Positions 52,646 to 62,086 are shown, counted from the first letter of the stretch. The stretch is 64,000 nt of DNA from Tsuneonella aeria (GCF_009827495.1 NZ_WTZA01000002.1:558001-622000), one strand, 5' to 3'. Numbers and translations are program-made. Notes: generated by a model not told the origin, from the letters alone.

Positions 52646-53563
52646 ATGACCGAATCCGCCACCATCCGCATGCCGACCGACTGGCGCGATTTCTTCGCGC
52701 TGACGAAGCCGCGCGTGATGAGCCTTGTCATCTTCACCGGCCTGTGCGGCCTGCTCGCCGCGCCGGGGGACATCCACCCCCTGATCGGGTTCGTCGCCGT
52801 CCTGTGCATTGCCATCGGCGCGGGCGGCGCGGCGGCGCTCAACCAGTGGTGGGAAGCGGACATTGACGCAGGGATGAAGCGGACCGCCGCGCGGCCGATC
52901 CCGGGCGGCCGGATGCATCGAACCGATGCACGCGATTTCGGGGTGGTACTCTCGGCCGGTTCCGTGATCCTGATGGGGATCGCGGTGAACTGGCTGGCAG
53001 CGGCCATCCTGGCAGTTTCGATCGTGTACTACGCGGTGGTTTACACAATCTGGCTCAAGCCGCGCACGCCGCAGAACATCGTCATCGGCGGCGGCGCGGG
53101 CGCATTCCCGCCGATGATCGGGTGGATCGCGGTGACGGGCGACATCACGCTGATGCCGGTGCTGCTGTTTGCCATCATCTTCTTCTGGACCCCACCGCAT
53201 TTCTGGGCCCTCGCGCTGTTCGTGCAGACCGATTATGCCCGGGTCGGCATCCCCATGATGCCGGTGGTGAAGGGCGAAGCGAGCACGCGGCGGCAAATCC
53301 TGGCCTATTCCGTGCTTCTCTTGCCGGTCGCCGCCGCGCCATGGCTGATCGGGGGCACCGGCGCCATTTATGGCGGGTTGGCGATCGCGCTGACGCTGGT
53401 GTTTATCGCGCTCGCCGCGCCCGTTGCGTTGCGGCGGGCGGGTCCGGAAGATCCGATGAAGCCTGAAAAACGCCTGTTCGGATACAGCGTGCTCTATCTT
53501 TTCGCGCTGTTCGCCGCACTGGTTGCGGATCGGGTGATTTACGGGCAGGGGCTGCTCGCATGA
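52646..53563 (+). CDS. ctaB: protoheme IX farnesyltransferase (heme o synthase)
   Basis: Converts heme b to heme o for aa3 oxidase. The 305-aa polytopic UbiA-type prenyltransferase has the polyprenyl-binding [20 protein letters not shown] and a second acidic loop in the later half. ATGA overlap with the small ORF downstream. The preceding 200 bases (52444-52645) hold no gene I can support. Confidence 0.95.
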   Translation: MTESATIRMPTDWRDFFALTKPRVMSLVIFTGLCGLLAAPGDIHPLIGFVAVLCIAIGAGGAAALNQWWEADIDAGMKRTAARPIPGGRMHRTDARDFGVVLSAGSVILMGIAVNWLAAAILAVSIVYYAVVYTIWLKPRTPQNIVIGGGAGAFPPMIGWIAVTGDITLMPVLLFAIIFFWTPPHFWALALFVQTDYARVGIPMMPVVKGEASTRRQILAYSVLLLPVAAAPWLIGGTGAIYGGLAIALTLVFIALAAPVALRRAGPEDPMKPEKRLFGYSVLYLFALFAALVADRVIYGQGLLA

Positions 53564-53682
53564 CGCCCGAAGAGGAAACCGAATTCAAGCGCCGCCGGAA
53601 AAGCCGCAACGCCGCCCTTGCGCTGGTGCTGGTGTTCTTCGTGGTGCTTTTCTACGCCCTCACGATCGTACGGATGGACTGA
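53560..53682 (+). CDS. 40-aa CoxF-like single-helix protein in the oxidase assembly operon
   Basis: Starts at ATG 53560, overlapping ctaB as ATGA, and ends in a TGATG overlap with ctaG. The product has a charged N-terminus ([11 protein letters not shown]) and one helix ([19 protein letters not shown]). Short one-helix proteins at this place in alphaproteobacterial cox clusters are annotated CoxF-like. Probably an assembly or stability factor; exact role not established here. Confidence 0.8.
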   Translation: MTPEEETEFKRRRKSRNAALALVLVFFVVLFYALTIVRMD

Positions 53683-54254
53683 TGACCGCCGCCGCAAACC
53701 TGCAGAAGAACAACGCCCGCGTGGGGCTTTATGCCCTGTTGCTGGCGCTGGGCATGCTGGGCCTGGGATATGCGGCTGTGCCCCTTTACCAGATGTTCTG
53801 CCAGGTGACCGGTTTCGGCGGGACCACGCAGCGCGCGACAGAGGACGAGGCATCGCTCGCCGCCGCGCGCGCGCAGCAGCTTGCCGGCGCAACCGTATCC
53901 GTACGGTTCGATGCGAACGTCGATTCCGACCTGCCGTGGACGTTCCGCCCCGAACAGGTCACGCAGACGGTCAGGCTGGGGCAACGGCAGATGGCGTTCT
54001 ATTACGCCAGGAACAATTCCGACCAGCCGATAACCGGTACGGCCAGCTTCAACGTTTCGCCTGCCCAGACGGGCGGATACTTCAACAAGGTGCAGTGCTT
54101 CTGCTTCACGGAGCAGACCCTCCAGCCCGGGCAGGAGGTGGTGATGCCGGTCCTGTTCTTCGTCGATCCTTCCATCCGCAGCGATCGCAACGCCGCGCGC
54201 GTGGAACAGATCACTCTCAGCTATACGTTCCACCGGACCGAAGATCCGGCGTAA
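53682..54254 (+). CDS. ctaG: cytochrome c oxidase assembly protein CtaG (Cox11 family)
   Basis: Copper chaperone that delivers Cu to CuB of subunit I. The 190-aa protein has one N-terminal membrane helix (VGLYALLLALGMLGLGYAAV), a Cys in YQMFCQVTGFGG and the Cu-binding CFCF in NKVQCFCFTEQTL. Coupled to the small ORF upstream; ctaE follows after 76 bp. Confidence 0.95.
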   Translation: MTAAANLQKNNARVGLYALLLALGMLGLGYAAVPLYQMFCQVTGFGGTTQRATEDEASLAAARAQQLAGATVSVRFDANVDSDLPWTFRPEQVTQTVRLGQRQMAFYYARNNSDQPITGTASFNVSPAQTGGYFNKVQCFCFTEQTLQPGQEVVMPVLFFVDPSIRSDRNAARVEQITLSYTFHRTEDPA

Positions 54255-54330
54255 CACCCACTGGACCACGCCCCCGGCGCGCATTAAGGGCCGAGGCGAT
54301 AACACTGCTCGAACAGGGACCAGATTCCTC

Positions 54331-55152
54331 ATGGCCGGCGCCAAGAACCACCAGTATCACATTCTCCCGCCCGACATCTGGCCGCTGATCGCGTCGATCT
54401 CGGCGCTGGCGTTCACCAGCGGCCTCGCGATGTACATGCACGACATGTCGAACGGCCGGCTCGTGTTCGCCCTTGGCATCCTGGGCCTGGCGGCGACGTT
54501 CTTCAGCTGGTTCTACAACATCGTGAAGGAAGCGCAGGCAGGCGATCATACCCCGGTCGTCCAGCTTCATCTGCGCTACGGCATGATCCTGTTCATCGCG
54601 TCGGAAGTGATGTTCTTCGTTGGCTGGTTCTGGGCCTTCTTCGACTTCGCGCTGTTCCCCAGCACCCTGGCGGAGGCGGTCGGCGGCCAGTTCCCGCCCG
54701 TCTCGATCGAGGCGGTGATGGACCCGTTCGACCTGCCGCTGCTGAACACGCTGATCCTGCTGTGTTCGGGCACCACCGTAACCTGGGCGCACCATTCGCT
54801 GATTCACGGCGATCGTGACGGGCTGAAGAAGGGTCTCTGGCTGACGATCTTGCTCGGTATCCTGTTCTCGGCCATCCAGGCCTACGAATACGCCCATGCT
54901 CCGTTCGCCTTCGGTGGGAACACTTACAGTTCGGCGTTCTACATGGCGACGGGCTTTCACGGGTTTCACGTGATCATCGGCACGATCTTCCTGATCGTCT
55001 GCCTGGTGCGCGCCTACAAGGGGCACTTCACCCCGCAGCAACACTTCGGCTTCGAAGCCGCCGCGTGGTACTGGCACTTCGTCGACGTGGTGTGGTTGTT
55101 CCTTTACGTCTCCATTTACGTCTGGGGCAGCTGGGGTGCGCCGCTCCACTGA
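54331..55152 (+). CDS. ctaE: cytochrome c oxidase subunit III
   Basis: A 273-aa seven-helix subunit that supports proton uptake and stability of the oxidase. It begins KNHQYHILPPDIWPLIASIS and contains SEVMFFVGWFWAFF and the late HFVDVVWLFLYVSIYVWG. Ends 27 bp before a perfect hairpin terminator. Confidence 0.96.
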   Translation: MAGAKNHQYHILPPDIWPLIASISALAFTSGLAMYMHDMSNGRLVFALGILGLAATFFSWFYNIVKEAQAGDHTPVVQLHLRYGMILFIASEVMFFVGWFWAFFDFALFPSTLAEAVGGQFPPVSIEAVMDPFDLPLLNTLILLCSGTTVTWAHHSLIHGDRDGLKKGLWLTILLGILFSAIQAYEYAHAPFAFGGNTYSSAFYMATGFHGFHVIIGTIFLIVCLVRAYKGHFTPQQHFGFEAAAWYWHFVDVVWLFLYVSIYVWGSWGAPLH

Positions 55153-55178
55153 TGACGGCGCTCCAGCCGGGAACATCG

Positions 55179-55214
55179 AAAGGGCAGCCCGGCATCGTCC
55201 AGGCTGCCCTTTCC
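55179..55214 (+). terminator. hairpin terminator after ctaE
   Basis: Perfect 11-bp arms AAAGGGCAGCC (55179-55189) and GGCTGCCCTTT (55202-55212) with a 12-base loop and short T-run. It splits ctaE from surf1, where other members of the lineage may have another gene, so surf1 either reads through or has its own promoter within 50 bp. Confidence 0.7.
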
Positions 55215-55261
55215 GATTTGCGCTGTTTGCTGGGCACGAATGAAGTCGTGAAAACGGGCAA

Positions 55262-55852
55262 GTGACGGACCGAAACCGCCTGCCGGTGATCGCCACCCTC
55301 ATCGTCGCGATCGCGGTGGTCATCATGATCGCGTTGGGCGTCTGGCAACTGCAGCGCATGCAGGAGAAGGAGGCGCTGCTCGCCCGGTACGCCGCTATCC
55401 CGGCCGATGCCCCGGCCGTCGCGTGGCCGCAGGTCCCGGCCGATTACGAAGACGCGCTTTACCGCCGCGCGCAGGTCGATTGCGCCCGGGTTTCCAGAAT
55501 CGAGGAACGTGCGGGACGCTCGGAAAATGGCGCAATCGGTTGGGGCCACTATGCCCGGTGCGTGCTTGCCGGCGGCGGCACGGCGGACGTCGCGCTGGGC
55601 TGGTCGGTCGATCCGGTGCGCGTGCGCTGGAACGGCGGAGTGGTCGCAGGGACGATAGGCCCGGCCGGCAACGGGGTGAAACTCGTCGCGGAGCCGGCGC
55701 AGGCGGGCCTCGATCAGCTCGCCACGCCTGACCCGCGCGACCTGCCGAACAACCATCTGTCCTACGCGGTCCAGTGGTTCCTGTTCGCGGCGACCGCAGT
55801 GGTGGTGTTCTGGCTGGCCGTCCGAGCCCGTTGGCGCGCTAGCGCACGGTAA
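55262..55852 (+). CDS. surf1: SURF1-family oxidase assembly protein
   Basis: A 196-aa protein with two terminal membrane helices, one near the start (PVIATLIVAIAVVIMIALGVW followed by QLQR-type motif) and one at the end (LSYAVQWFLFAATAVVVFWL), the SURF1 layout. It supports heme a insertion. The WQLQR box and the NNHLSYAVQWF motif are conserved; the middle domain is shorter than usual, with two cysteines. GTG 55262 start. Confidence 0.9.
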   Translation: MTDRNRLPVIATLIVAIAVVIMIALGVWQLQRMQEKEALLARYAAIPADAPAVAWPQVPADYEDALYRRAQVDCARVSRIEERAGRSENGAIGWGHYARCVLAGGGTADVALGWSVDPVRVRWNGGVVAGTIGPAGNGVKLVAEPAQAGLDQLATPDPRDLPNNHLSYAVQWFLFAATAVVVFWLAVRARWRASAR

Positions 55853-55903
55853 AGGCGGGCTTGCTTGCCGCTAACCCGGCACTTGGCTAGGCGCAGGGCA
55901 CCC

Positions 55904-57304
55904 ATGGACTACATCTCCACCCGCGGCATCGCGCCCTCCCTGGATTTCGAAGGCGTGACGCTGGCCGGCCTCGCGCGCGATGGGGGACTGTATCTGCCGC
56001 GCGTATGGCCGCGCTTCACCGCGGACGAGATCGCCGCAATGCGGGGACTTCCTTACCCCGCGCTCGCCGCCCGCGTCATGCAGCCCTTCGTAGGCGACAG
56101 CCTGACGCCCGAACGCCTCCAGGCTCTGTGTGAACAGGCCTATGGCCGTTTCGCCCATGCTGCCGTCACGCCGCTCATCCAGTTGGACGAACGGCATTGG
56201 CTGCTGGAGCTGTTCCACGGCCCCACGCTGGCCTTCAAGGACGTAGCGCTCCAGCTGCTGGGCCTGTTGTTCGAGGAGTTTCTCGGCCGCGTACAGGGGC
56301 ACCTCACCATCGTGGGCGCAACCAGCGGCGATACGGGCAGCGCCGCGATCGGCGCGGTGGCCGGGCGCGATGGCGTGGAGATATTCATGATCCACCCCGC
56401 AGGCCGGGTCAGCGAGGTTCAGCGCCGGCAGATGACCAGCGTGCGCGCACCAAACGTCCACAACATCGCGATCGACGGTTCGTTCGACGATGCGCAGGCG
56501 ATGGTGAAGCGGATGTTCGGCGACCAGGAGATGACCGACCGTTTCCGCATCAGCGCGGTCAACTCGATCAACTGGGCGCGGCTGATGGCCCAGGTGGTCT
56601 ATTATTTCGCGGCTGCATTGCAGCTCGGTGCGCCGGATCGACGGGTGGCCTTCAGCGTGCCGACGGGCAATTTCGGCGATGTCTTCGCAGGGTACGTCGC
56701 GGCCCAGATGGGGCTGCCGGTCGAACGACTGATCGTGGCGACCAACGTCAACGACATCCTCCATCGTGCGGTTGCCGAAGGGGACTATTCTGCCGGCACT
56801 GTCACCGCCACCGCCGCGCCGAGCATGGACATCCAGGTCAGCTCAAACTTCGAACGCCTGCTGTTCGATGCCGGCGGCCGGGACGGGGCGGCGCTTGCCG
56901 AACAGATGCGCGGTTTCGAATCGACCGGCGCGATGCGGCTGACCGAAGCGCAGCGCAGCGCGATCGCAACGCTGTTCGGCAGTGCACGCGCAGAGCCTGC
57001 CGACATGACCGCCGCGATGCGCTGGGCGCGCGAGGCGGCCGGCCAGGCCATCGATCCGCATACCGCGATCGGCCTGCACGCGGCGCGCGCGGCGGACATC
57101 GCCCCACACGTGCCCGTCGTCACGCTCGCCACCGCGCATCCCGCAAAGTTTCCCGACGCGGTGGAGCGCGCCATAGGCGTGCGCCCACCGCTTCCCACGC
57201 GGATCGGCGATCTGTTCGCGCGCGAGGAACACTATGTCGAGCTCCCGGGCGACTATGCCGCCGTCAGCGCCTGGATCGCCGAGCGGGCAACTCCGAGCGC
57301 GTGA
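55904..57304 (+). CDS. thrC: threonine synthase
   Basis: PLP enzyme making threonine from phosphohomoserine, 466 aa. The PLP lysine is in GPTLAFKDVALQLL; GATSGDTGSAAIGA and SVPTGNFGDVFAGY bind the phosphates. Start MDYISTRGIAPS at 55904. Its TGA overlaps the next gene's ATG by one base. Confidence 0.96.
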   Translation: MDYISTRGIAPSLDFEGVTLAGLARDGGLYLPRVWPRFTADEIAAMRGLPYPALAARVMQPFVGDSLTPERLQALCEQAYGRFAHAAVTPLIQLDERHWLLELFHGPTLAFKDVALQLLGLLFEEFLGRVQGHLTIVGATSGDTGSAAIGAVAGRDGVEIFMIHPAGRVSEVQRRQMTSVRAPNVHNIAIDGSFDDAQAMVKRMFGDQEMTDRFRISAVNSINWARLMAQVVYYFAAALQLGAPDRRVAFSVPTGNFGDVFAGYVAAQMGLPVERLIVATNVNDILHRAVAEGDYSAGTVTATAAPSMDIQVSSNFERLLFDAGGRDGAALAEQMRGFESTGAMRLTEAQRSAIATLFGSARAEPADMTAAMRWAREAAGQAIDPHTAIGLHAARAADIAPHVPVVTLATAHPAKFPDAVERAIGVRPPLPTRIGDLFAREEHYVELPGDYAAVSAWIAERATPSA

Positions 57305-58206
57305 TGGCGGGGCTTGTCGAACAACCTGTGATCCTCGCGGGGGAGGACTGGGCGCACTACGGGCTGGTCGACAGCGGCAACGGGCGCAAGCTGGAGCGGT
57401 ATGGCCCTTATCGCTTCATTCGGCCGGAGCTGCAGGCCATGTGGCGGCCCCGCCTCGCGGACTGGGATGCCGACGGCGAGTTCGTGCCCGGGAGCGACGA
57501 GGACGGCGGCGGGCGATGGCAATTCGCCCGTCCGGTCCCCTCGGACGGTTGGCCATTGGCATGGCCCAATGGCAGCGAAACGGTTCAGTTCACCGCGCAA
57601 TGCACGCCATTTCGCCACCTGGGGTTCTTTCCGGACATGGCGCCGGTCTGGCAATGGATGCGCGGCCAGCTTGCAGGCAAGGCCGATGCGGCCACGCTGA
57701 ACCTGTTCGGCTACACGGGCGTCGGCACCCTGGCACTGAGCGCATCGGGCCCGGTCACTCATGTCGATGCCAGCAAGAAGTCGGTCGCCCAGGCACGCGA
57801 GAATGCCGCGCTGTCGGGCATGGCGGATCGCCCGGTGCGCTGGCTGATCGATGACGCCGCGAAGTTTGCCGCGCGCGAGGTGCGCCGCGGGAAGCGATAC
57901 GACGGCATCATCCTGGACCCGCCGAAGTTCGGTCGCGGGCCGAATGGGGAGACGTGGCGGATCGAAGAGGATCTCGCGCCGCTGGTGGCCGATTGCCGCC
58001 GACTGCTGGATGCCCAAAGCCGGTTCCTGTTCCTGACCGTTTACGCCGTGCGGATGAGCAGCCTCGCGCTCGCGGGCCTGGTCGCGGAGCTGTTTGCCGA
58101 CTTGCCGGGCCGCGTCGAGCACGGCGACCTTGCTGTGCGCGAAGAGGGCGCCGGCGGACGCCTTCTGCCGACCGCGATCTTCGCACGATGGACGAATCCC
58201 GGCTAA
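57304..58206 (+). CDS. RlmI-like class I SAM-dependent methyltransferase
   Basis: A 300-aa protein with a short N-terminal beta domain and a Rossmann methyltransferase with TLNLFGYTGVGTLALSASG (SAM loop), THVDASKKSV and the catalytic-region motif IILDPPKFGRGP. This matches the RlmI/RlmK family that adds methyl groups to cytosine or guanine in 23S rRNA, but without a PUA domain. Coupled to thrC by TGATG. Confidence 0.88.
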   Translation: MAGLVEQPVILAGEDWAHYGLVDSGNGRKLERYGPYRFIRPELQAMWRPRLADWDADGEFVPGSDEDGGGRWQFARPVPSDGWPLAWPNGSETVQFTAQCTPFRHLGFFPDMAPVWQWMRGQLAGKADAATLNLFGYTGVGTLALSASGPVTHVDASKKSVAQARENAALSGMADRPVRWLIDDAAKFAAREVRRGKRYDGIILDPPKFGRGPNGETWRIEEDLAPLVADCRRLLDAQSRFLFLTVYAVRMSSLALAGLVAELFADLPGRVEHGDLAVREEGAGGRLLPTAIFARWTNPG

Positions 58207-58217
58207 GGCGCCGCACC

Positions 58218-58592
58218 ATGGCCGATTCGCTGATTCTCGAAGTTGCCGACCTCGAGGTCGATGTCCTCACCGGCATCTATTCGGAGGAGACAGGCAAGCC
58301 GCAACCCCTGCGCATTTCGATCACCGCGCACATGAAGCCGGCGCCCCGTTACGAGCCCGAGACGCCGCTTTCCGCCAGCAAGAACTACATGGATCTGAAG
58401 TTCGCGGCGACCGAGGCGCTGACGCCGGGCCTGCACTTCAAGTTGATTGAATCGGTGGCGGATCACATTTGCGACACGCTCTTTCTGTCCGACCCGCGGG
58501 TGGACGCGGTCTCCGTGAAAATCGTGAAACTTGCCATCGCCGAAGGGGCGGAGAAAATCGGCATGACGCTGACGCGGGACCGGCTCGGGTGA
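58218..58592 (+). CDS. folB: dihydroneopterin aldolase family protein
   Basis: A 124-aa tunnelling-fold protein of the FolB family (folate synthesis). It begins LEVADLEVDVLTGIYSEETG, where the usual GxxxxE substrate motif appears as GIYSEE, and ends with KIVKLAIAEGAEKIGMTLTR. Tyr/Lys positions look usable. Overlaps the next gene by one base (TGATG). Confidence 0.88.
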   Translation: MADSLILEVADLEVDVLTGIYSEETGKPQPLRISITAHMKPAPRYEPETPLSASKNYMDLKFAATEALTPGLHFKLIESVADHICDTLFLSDPRVDAVSVKIVKLAIAEGAEKIGMTLTRDRLG

Positions 58593-58909
58593 TGCAGGCC
58601 GAACTTCGGGTCGACATGCTCCCCGGCCCGGCGATCGAAGCGGCCGCGGCATTTCACGGCGAATGGGCAGGCAAGGCCTTGGCGATGCTTTCCGGGAAGT
58701 GCGCCGCGCTGGCGATCGTGCTGCCGCCGGCGGCCGGCGACCACGGGGACTGGCGCCTCGCCGCTGCGCGCGATCTTGCCCGGCGTGCCGCGCCGTGCAG
58801 AGTCAACCTGGTTGCGGGGGATGATGCTGCGTCGATCGCCGCGGTACTGGACTACCTGGCCTGTGCGCCCGGGGTCACGGGCCAGTATTTGCGGGTTGCG
58901 CAGACTTAG
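58592..58909 (+). CDS. small Rossmann-like protein of unknown function
   Basis: A 105-aa protein in a TGATG overlap with folB. It has alternating beta/alpha character (KCAALAIVLPPAAGD, PCRVNLVAGDDAASIAAVLD) that looks like the last third of an SDR without a nucleotide motif or catalytic residues. Translationally coupled to folB, so probably expressed, but no function can be assigned. Its TAG overlaps the convergent lipoprotein stop. Confidence 0.7.
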   Translation: MQAELRVDMLPGPAIEAAAAFHGEWAGKALAMLSGKCAALAIVLPPAAGDHGDWRLAAARDLARRAAPCRVNLVAGDDAASIAAVLDYLACAPGVTGQYLRVAQT

Positions 58910-59406
58910 CCGATGCGACCACGCAGGCGGGCCAGAGTTTCGTCCTCACGCGTGATCAGGGCGATCACTGCATCGCGCGTGGCACCCACGGCATCGCGCG
59001 GCCCCCCTTCGAGCGTGGCATCGGCCCACAGGATGTCGAGCTCTGCCAGCGCGACGGCCGCGCGGCTGCGCAGCGAATCGAGATCGGCCAGCGCGACCTG
59101 GGCGGCGGCCCAGCTGTCGCTTCCGGTCGATCCGGCGCCGCGCGCGAGACGCTCCGCCGCCGGCGCAGATCGGATGAATTCGGCGTGGATGGACTGTGCG
59201 TCCCGCATCAATGTGTCGAGCCGGGCAACGAGGTCGGCGCTGGGAGCAGGCTCCGCTACGGGAGGCGCAGGATCGGCCGGTGGGCCGAATGTGCCGGATG
59301 CGCGTTCCGCCGGGCGCTGCGCAAGCGAGGGATAGTCACCCGAACTGGCGCAGGCGCCCAGCATGAGCGACGGGACGATCAGAGCAAGGCGTTGGATGTT
59401 CTTCAC
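58906..59406 (-). CDS. helical lipoprotein of unknown function
   Basis: A 166-aa protein with a lipobox (LMLGACASSG) after MKNIQRLALIVPS. A Pro/Ala linker (residues about 25-55) leads to a helical C-terminal half rich in Ala, Leu and Arg. The helices contain ARLDTLMRDAQSIHAEFIRS and LADLDSLRSRAAVALAELDI. No family recognised. Confidence 0.78.
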   Translation of the reverse strand: MKNIQRLALIVPSLMLGACASSGDYPSLAQRPAERASGTFGPPADPAPPVAEPAPSADLVARLDTLMRDAQSIHAEFIRSAPAAERLARGAGSTGSDSWAAAQVALADLDSLRSRAAVALAELDILWADATLEGGPRDAVGATRDAVIALITREDETLARLRGRIG

Positions 59407-59466
59407 GCCAACCCCCTTAGCATGGCGGCTGGCGGAGCAAAGGGCGGGTTGAGCGGGCCATGGCCG

Positions 59467-59495
59467 TTGACTTCATGCGGCCCATCGCTTAACGG
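59467..59495 (+). promoter_or_regulatory. candidate sigma-70 promoter of rplU-rpmA
   Basis: TTGACT (59467-59472), 17-bp spacer, TAACGG (59490-59495). The -35 is near perfect, the -10 weak, common in this lineage. It leaves an 80-base leader before rplU, enough for autoregulation. Confidence 0.35.
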
Positions 59496-59581
59496 CCCTC
59501 GTCTTTCCGGGGCCTTCGGGCGTTCCGGTCCTGCCGCCTTGCATGGGGTGGCTACATACATAAGCGGAAAGTGAATTACCC

Positions 59582-60109
59582 ATGTTCGCAGTAGTGCGTA
59601 CTGGCGGCAAGCAATACCGGGTTGCCGCCGGCGACAAGATCGCAGTCGAGAAGCTGGCAGGCGATGCCGGCGATACCGTGACGCTGGGCGATGTCCTGCT
59701 CGCGGGTGAGGGCGATTCGCTCGCCGACGCTGCAAAGACGGTCGTTTCGGCGGAGATCATCGCCCAGGCGAAGAGCGAAAAGGTCGTCGTTTTCAAGAAG
59801 CGCCGCCGCCATAACTATCGTCGCAAGGCGGGCCACCGCCAGCAGATGACCCTGCTCCGCATCGTTTCGGTCGGCGATTCTAAGGCCGAAAAGGCTGCGC
59901 CCAAGGCCGCCGCCGCCCCGAAGGCCGATGCCGCCGCGCAGGCGAGCGAACCGGCAAAGGGCGTCGACACCGCCAAGGCGACCAAGGCGAAGGCCGCCGC
60001 GCCGGTGAAGGATACGGGCATCGCCGGCGAAGGCACTGTGGACGCTGCTCCCGCCAAGACGAAGCCGGCTGCCAAGAAGGCCGCCGCTCCGAAGACCGAC
60101 AGCGAATAA
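59582..60109 (+). CDS. rplU: 50S ribosomal protein L21 with Ala/Lys-rich tail
   Basis: The first 105 residues are standard L21 ([35 protein letters not shown]). A further 70 residues are an Ala/Lys/Pro-rich tail (about 105-175), much like a histone H1 tail, so the protein is 175 aa against about 103 in E. coli. Such tails occur in sphingomonad L21. Co-transcribed with rpmA, 14 bp downstream. Confidence 0.95.
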   Translation: MFAVVRTGGKQYRVAAGDKIAVEKLAGDAGDTVTLGDVLLAGEGDSLADAAKTVVSAEIIAQAKSEKVVVFKKRRRHNYRRKAGHRQQMTLLRIVSVGDSKAEKAAPKAAAAPKADAAAQASEPAKGVDTAKATKAKAAAPVKDTGIAGEGTVDAAPAKTKPAAKKAAAPKTDSE

Positions 60110-60123
60110 GGTAGGACGAGACA

Positions 60124-60393
60124 ATGGCACATAAAAAAGCAGGCGGTTCGTCCCGCAACGGCCGCGACAGCGCGGGGCGCCGCCTCGGCGTCAAGAAGTT
60201 CGGCAGCCAGGAAGTGATCCCGGGCAACATCATCGTGCGCCAGCGCGGTACCAAGTTCTATCCCGGCACCGGTGTCGGCATGGGCAAGGACCACACGCTG
60301 TTCGCGCTGACCGAAGGCCGCGTCCGATTCCATTCGGGCAAGCTCGGCCGTAAATACGTATCGGTCGACATGATGGCCCAGGCCGCAGAGTAA
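60124..60393 (+). CDS. rpmA: 50S ribosomal protein L27
   Basis: An 89-aa L27 starting [20 protein letters not shown], whose N-terminus reaches the peptidyl transferase centre. The family pattern [20 protein letters not shown] is intact. Standard length and standard partner of rplU. Confidence 0.97.
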   Translation: MAHKKAGGSSRNGRDSAGRRLGVKKFGSQEVIPGNIIVRQRGTKFYPGTGVGMGKDHTLFALTEGRVRFHSGKLGRKYVSVDMMAQAAE

Positions 60394-60460
60394 CCGGACG
60401 GACCGATAACGGGGCCGTCCACGGGATGGCCCCCCGCCGGGATTCGCGATTCCGGCAGAT

Positions 60461-60509
60461 AGAGGGAGAAGGGGCCAGCCCGAGCAATCGGGAGGCTCCA
60501 TCTCCCTCT
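60461..60509 (+). terminator. hairpin after rpmA
   Basis: AGAGGGAGA (60461-60469) and TCTCCCTCT (60501-60509) form a perfect 9-bp stem with a secondary inner stem (GGGGCC with GGCTCC), but only TTG follows. It probably ends or stabilises the rplU-rpmA transcript. A smaller GCCGG/CCGGC hairpin precedes it. Confidence 0.5.
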
Positions 60510-60616
60510 TGTCGCTTTCTCCCTCGATCGCTGGCGTCCTTCGCAAGGGGACGTCGCCACGAGAATGTCACGCGCCCCCACTAACGGGCGGGCGCGGACG
60601 AGGAGGAGAAGGCAAG

Positions 60617-61153
60617 GTGTTCCATCGCACGACAAGGCTGTTCCTCAGGCCTGCGTGGCCGGAGGATTGGGAAGCGGTCCTTGGGGGCATCGCGGATGAA
60701 GGGGTCGTTCGAAACCTCGCCCGCGCGCCGTGGCCCTATGGCCCTGACGATGCCGCGTCGTTCGTATCGCGCGCGCAGGAGCCGATGGCGCCGGACTTCC
60801 TGGTGATTCACGCCGCCAGCGGCACGGCCATCGGATGCGCCGGGCTGGGTGCCGTTGGGGCCGAGGTGGAACTGGGCTACTGGATCGCCCGCCAGCACTG
60901 GGGCAGGGGCTATGCCACCGAAGCCGGGGCAGGTGTGATCGAAGTCGCCCGCGCGCTCGGGCACCGCCGGGTGACGGCTGGGCACTTCACCGACAATCCC
61001 GCTTCGGGACGCGTGCTCCGCAAACTGGGCTTCCGATCGACCGGCCAGATCCGCCCCCGGATGAGCTGCGCGCGCGGGCACGCTGTGCCGTCCGTCGAGT
61101 ACGTGCGCGATCTGGCGAACGACGACACCGCGCCGCGAATGCGCGCCGCGTAG
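60617..61153 (+). CDS. GNAT-family N-acetyltransferase (RimJ/RimL-like)
   Basis: A 178-aa acetyltransferase with the acetyl-CoA pattern GYWIARQHWGRGYATEAG and the downstream HFTDNPASGRVLRKLGF, characteristic of the RimJ/RimL branch that modifies protein N-termini or small amines. GTG 60617 is chosen because a purine-rich GAGGAGAAGG precedes it; no ATG lies near the conserved start TTRLFLRP. Confidence 0.88.
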   Translation: MFHRTTRLFLRPAWPEDWEAVLGGIADEGVVRNLARAPWPYGPDDAASFVSRAQEPMAPDFLVIHAASGTAIGCAGLGAVGAEVELGYWIARQHWGRGYATEAGAGVIEVARALGHRRVTAGHFTDNPASGRVLRKLGFRSTGQIRPRMSCARGHAVPSVEYVRDLANDDTAPRMRAA

Positions 61154-61213
61154 ATACGAAAAGACGCCGCCCTGGCGCTGGCCGGGGCGGCGTCCTGTCC
61201 GTAATGGCCGCGC

Positions 61214-62086
61214 TCAGGCGCTGGGGAGAAGGGCGTCGGCGAAGTCGCCTTCATATTTCGCGATGAGGTGGCGGTCGTCTTCGTTCCACGGATGGAAGCC
61301 GGGCAGGAAGTACGCCAGCCATGGCAGGGCAATCCGGCGGAGGAAACCGGGGCGCCCAAGAAGATAGGCCCAGATCTTGGCCTTCCACTTCCAGCCGGTC
61401 AGGCCGTCCTGTGCCAGCAGGTCCTGCATGTCCCTGACCCGGTGGAAGACGAAACGCCGCGAAACGATCAGCATCAGCAGGCTTTTCACCTTCCACCTGC
61501 GCCAGCGGCTCCAGTCGCGGGTGGCGTGCAGCCAGGTATCGTAGGCGACGCCCTTGTGTTCGATCTCCTCGACCGAATGCCAGCGCCAGATTTCGCCGAG
61601 ATCGCCTTCCGCCCCGTGAAGGTGAACCGGGTTGTCGAGCAGTTCCTTGCCGAACATCGCCGTGAAGTGTTCCAGCGCCATCGTGGCGGCAAGGTTCACT
61701 TCCGCGGGGCGGCCCTTGGTGAGGGCCAGCAGTTCTTCCACCCGGCGGTCTATGAATGCGACGTCATAGCCGCTCGCTTCGGCGAGCCTGTTCAGCACGA
61801 TGTGTTCGCGCGTGTGATTGATTTCCTGGCGCACGAAGGCGCGGATTTCCGCCGCCAGGCGTGGGCTGGCGCCATCGCGGCAGGCCTTCACCGAGTCGAC
61901 GAAGAACGCCTCGCCACGTGGAAACGTGGCCGACAGCGCGTTGAACCAGGCGGTCGCGACCGGATCGCCGTTAAGCCACCAGCGCCTGGGGGCCGCCCCG
62001 CGCAGGAAGCGCCGGTCGCGGACGACAATATCGAGATCGTCGGGCGTCGCCGTTCCCTCCAGATCGAACTTGGCAGGCGCGTTCAT
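61214..62086 (-). CDS. metal-dependent hydrolase of the PF10118 type
   Basis: A 290-aa protein with the diagnostic His/Glu helices: VRQEINHTREHIVLNRLAEA, MALEHFTAMFGKELLD and RWHSVEEIEHKGVAYDTWL, a ferritin-like di-metal arrangement. Found in many alphaproteobacteria beside a TetR regulator. Substrate unknown. Divergent from the TetR gene at 62191, sharing an operator. Confidence 0.9.
   Translation of the reverse strand: MNAPAKFDLEGTATPDDLDIVVRDRRFLRGAAPRRWWLNGDPVATAWFNALSATFPRGEAFFVDSVKACRDGASPRLAAEIRAFVRQEINHTREHIVLNRLAEASGYDVAFIDRRVEELLALTKGRPAEVNLAATMALEHFTAMFGKELLDNPVHLHGAEGDLGEIWRWHSVEEIEHKGVAYDTWLHATRDWSRWRRWKVKSLLMLIVSRRFVFHRVRDMQDLLAQDGLTGWKWKAKIWAYLLGRPGFLRRIALPWLAYFLPGFHPWNEDDRHLIAKYEGDFADALLPSA

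Noticed and set aside
55152..55265. 37-codon ORF between ctaE and surf1
   Set aside because: Its middle is the perfect terminator stem and the product has no membrane or other protein-like features.
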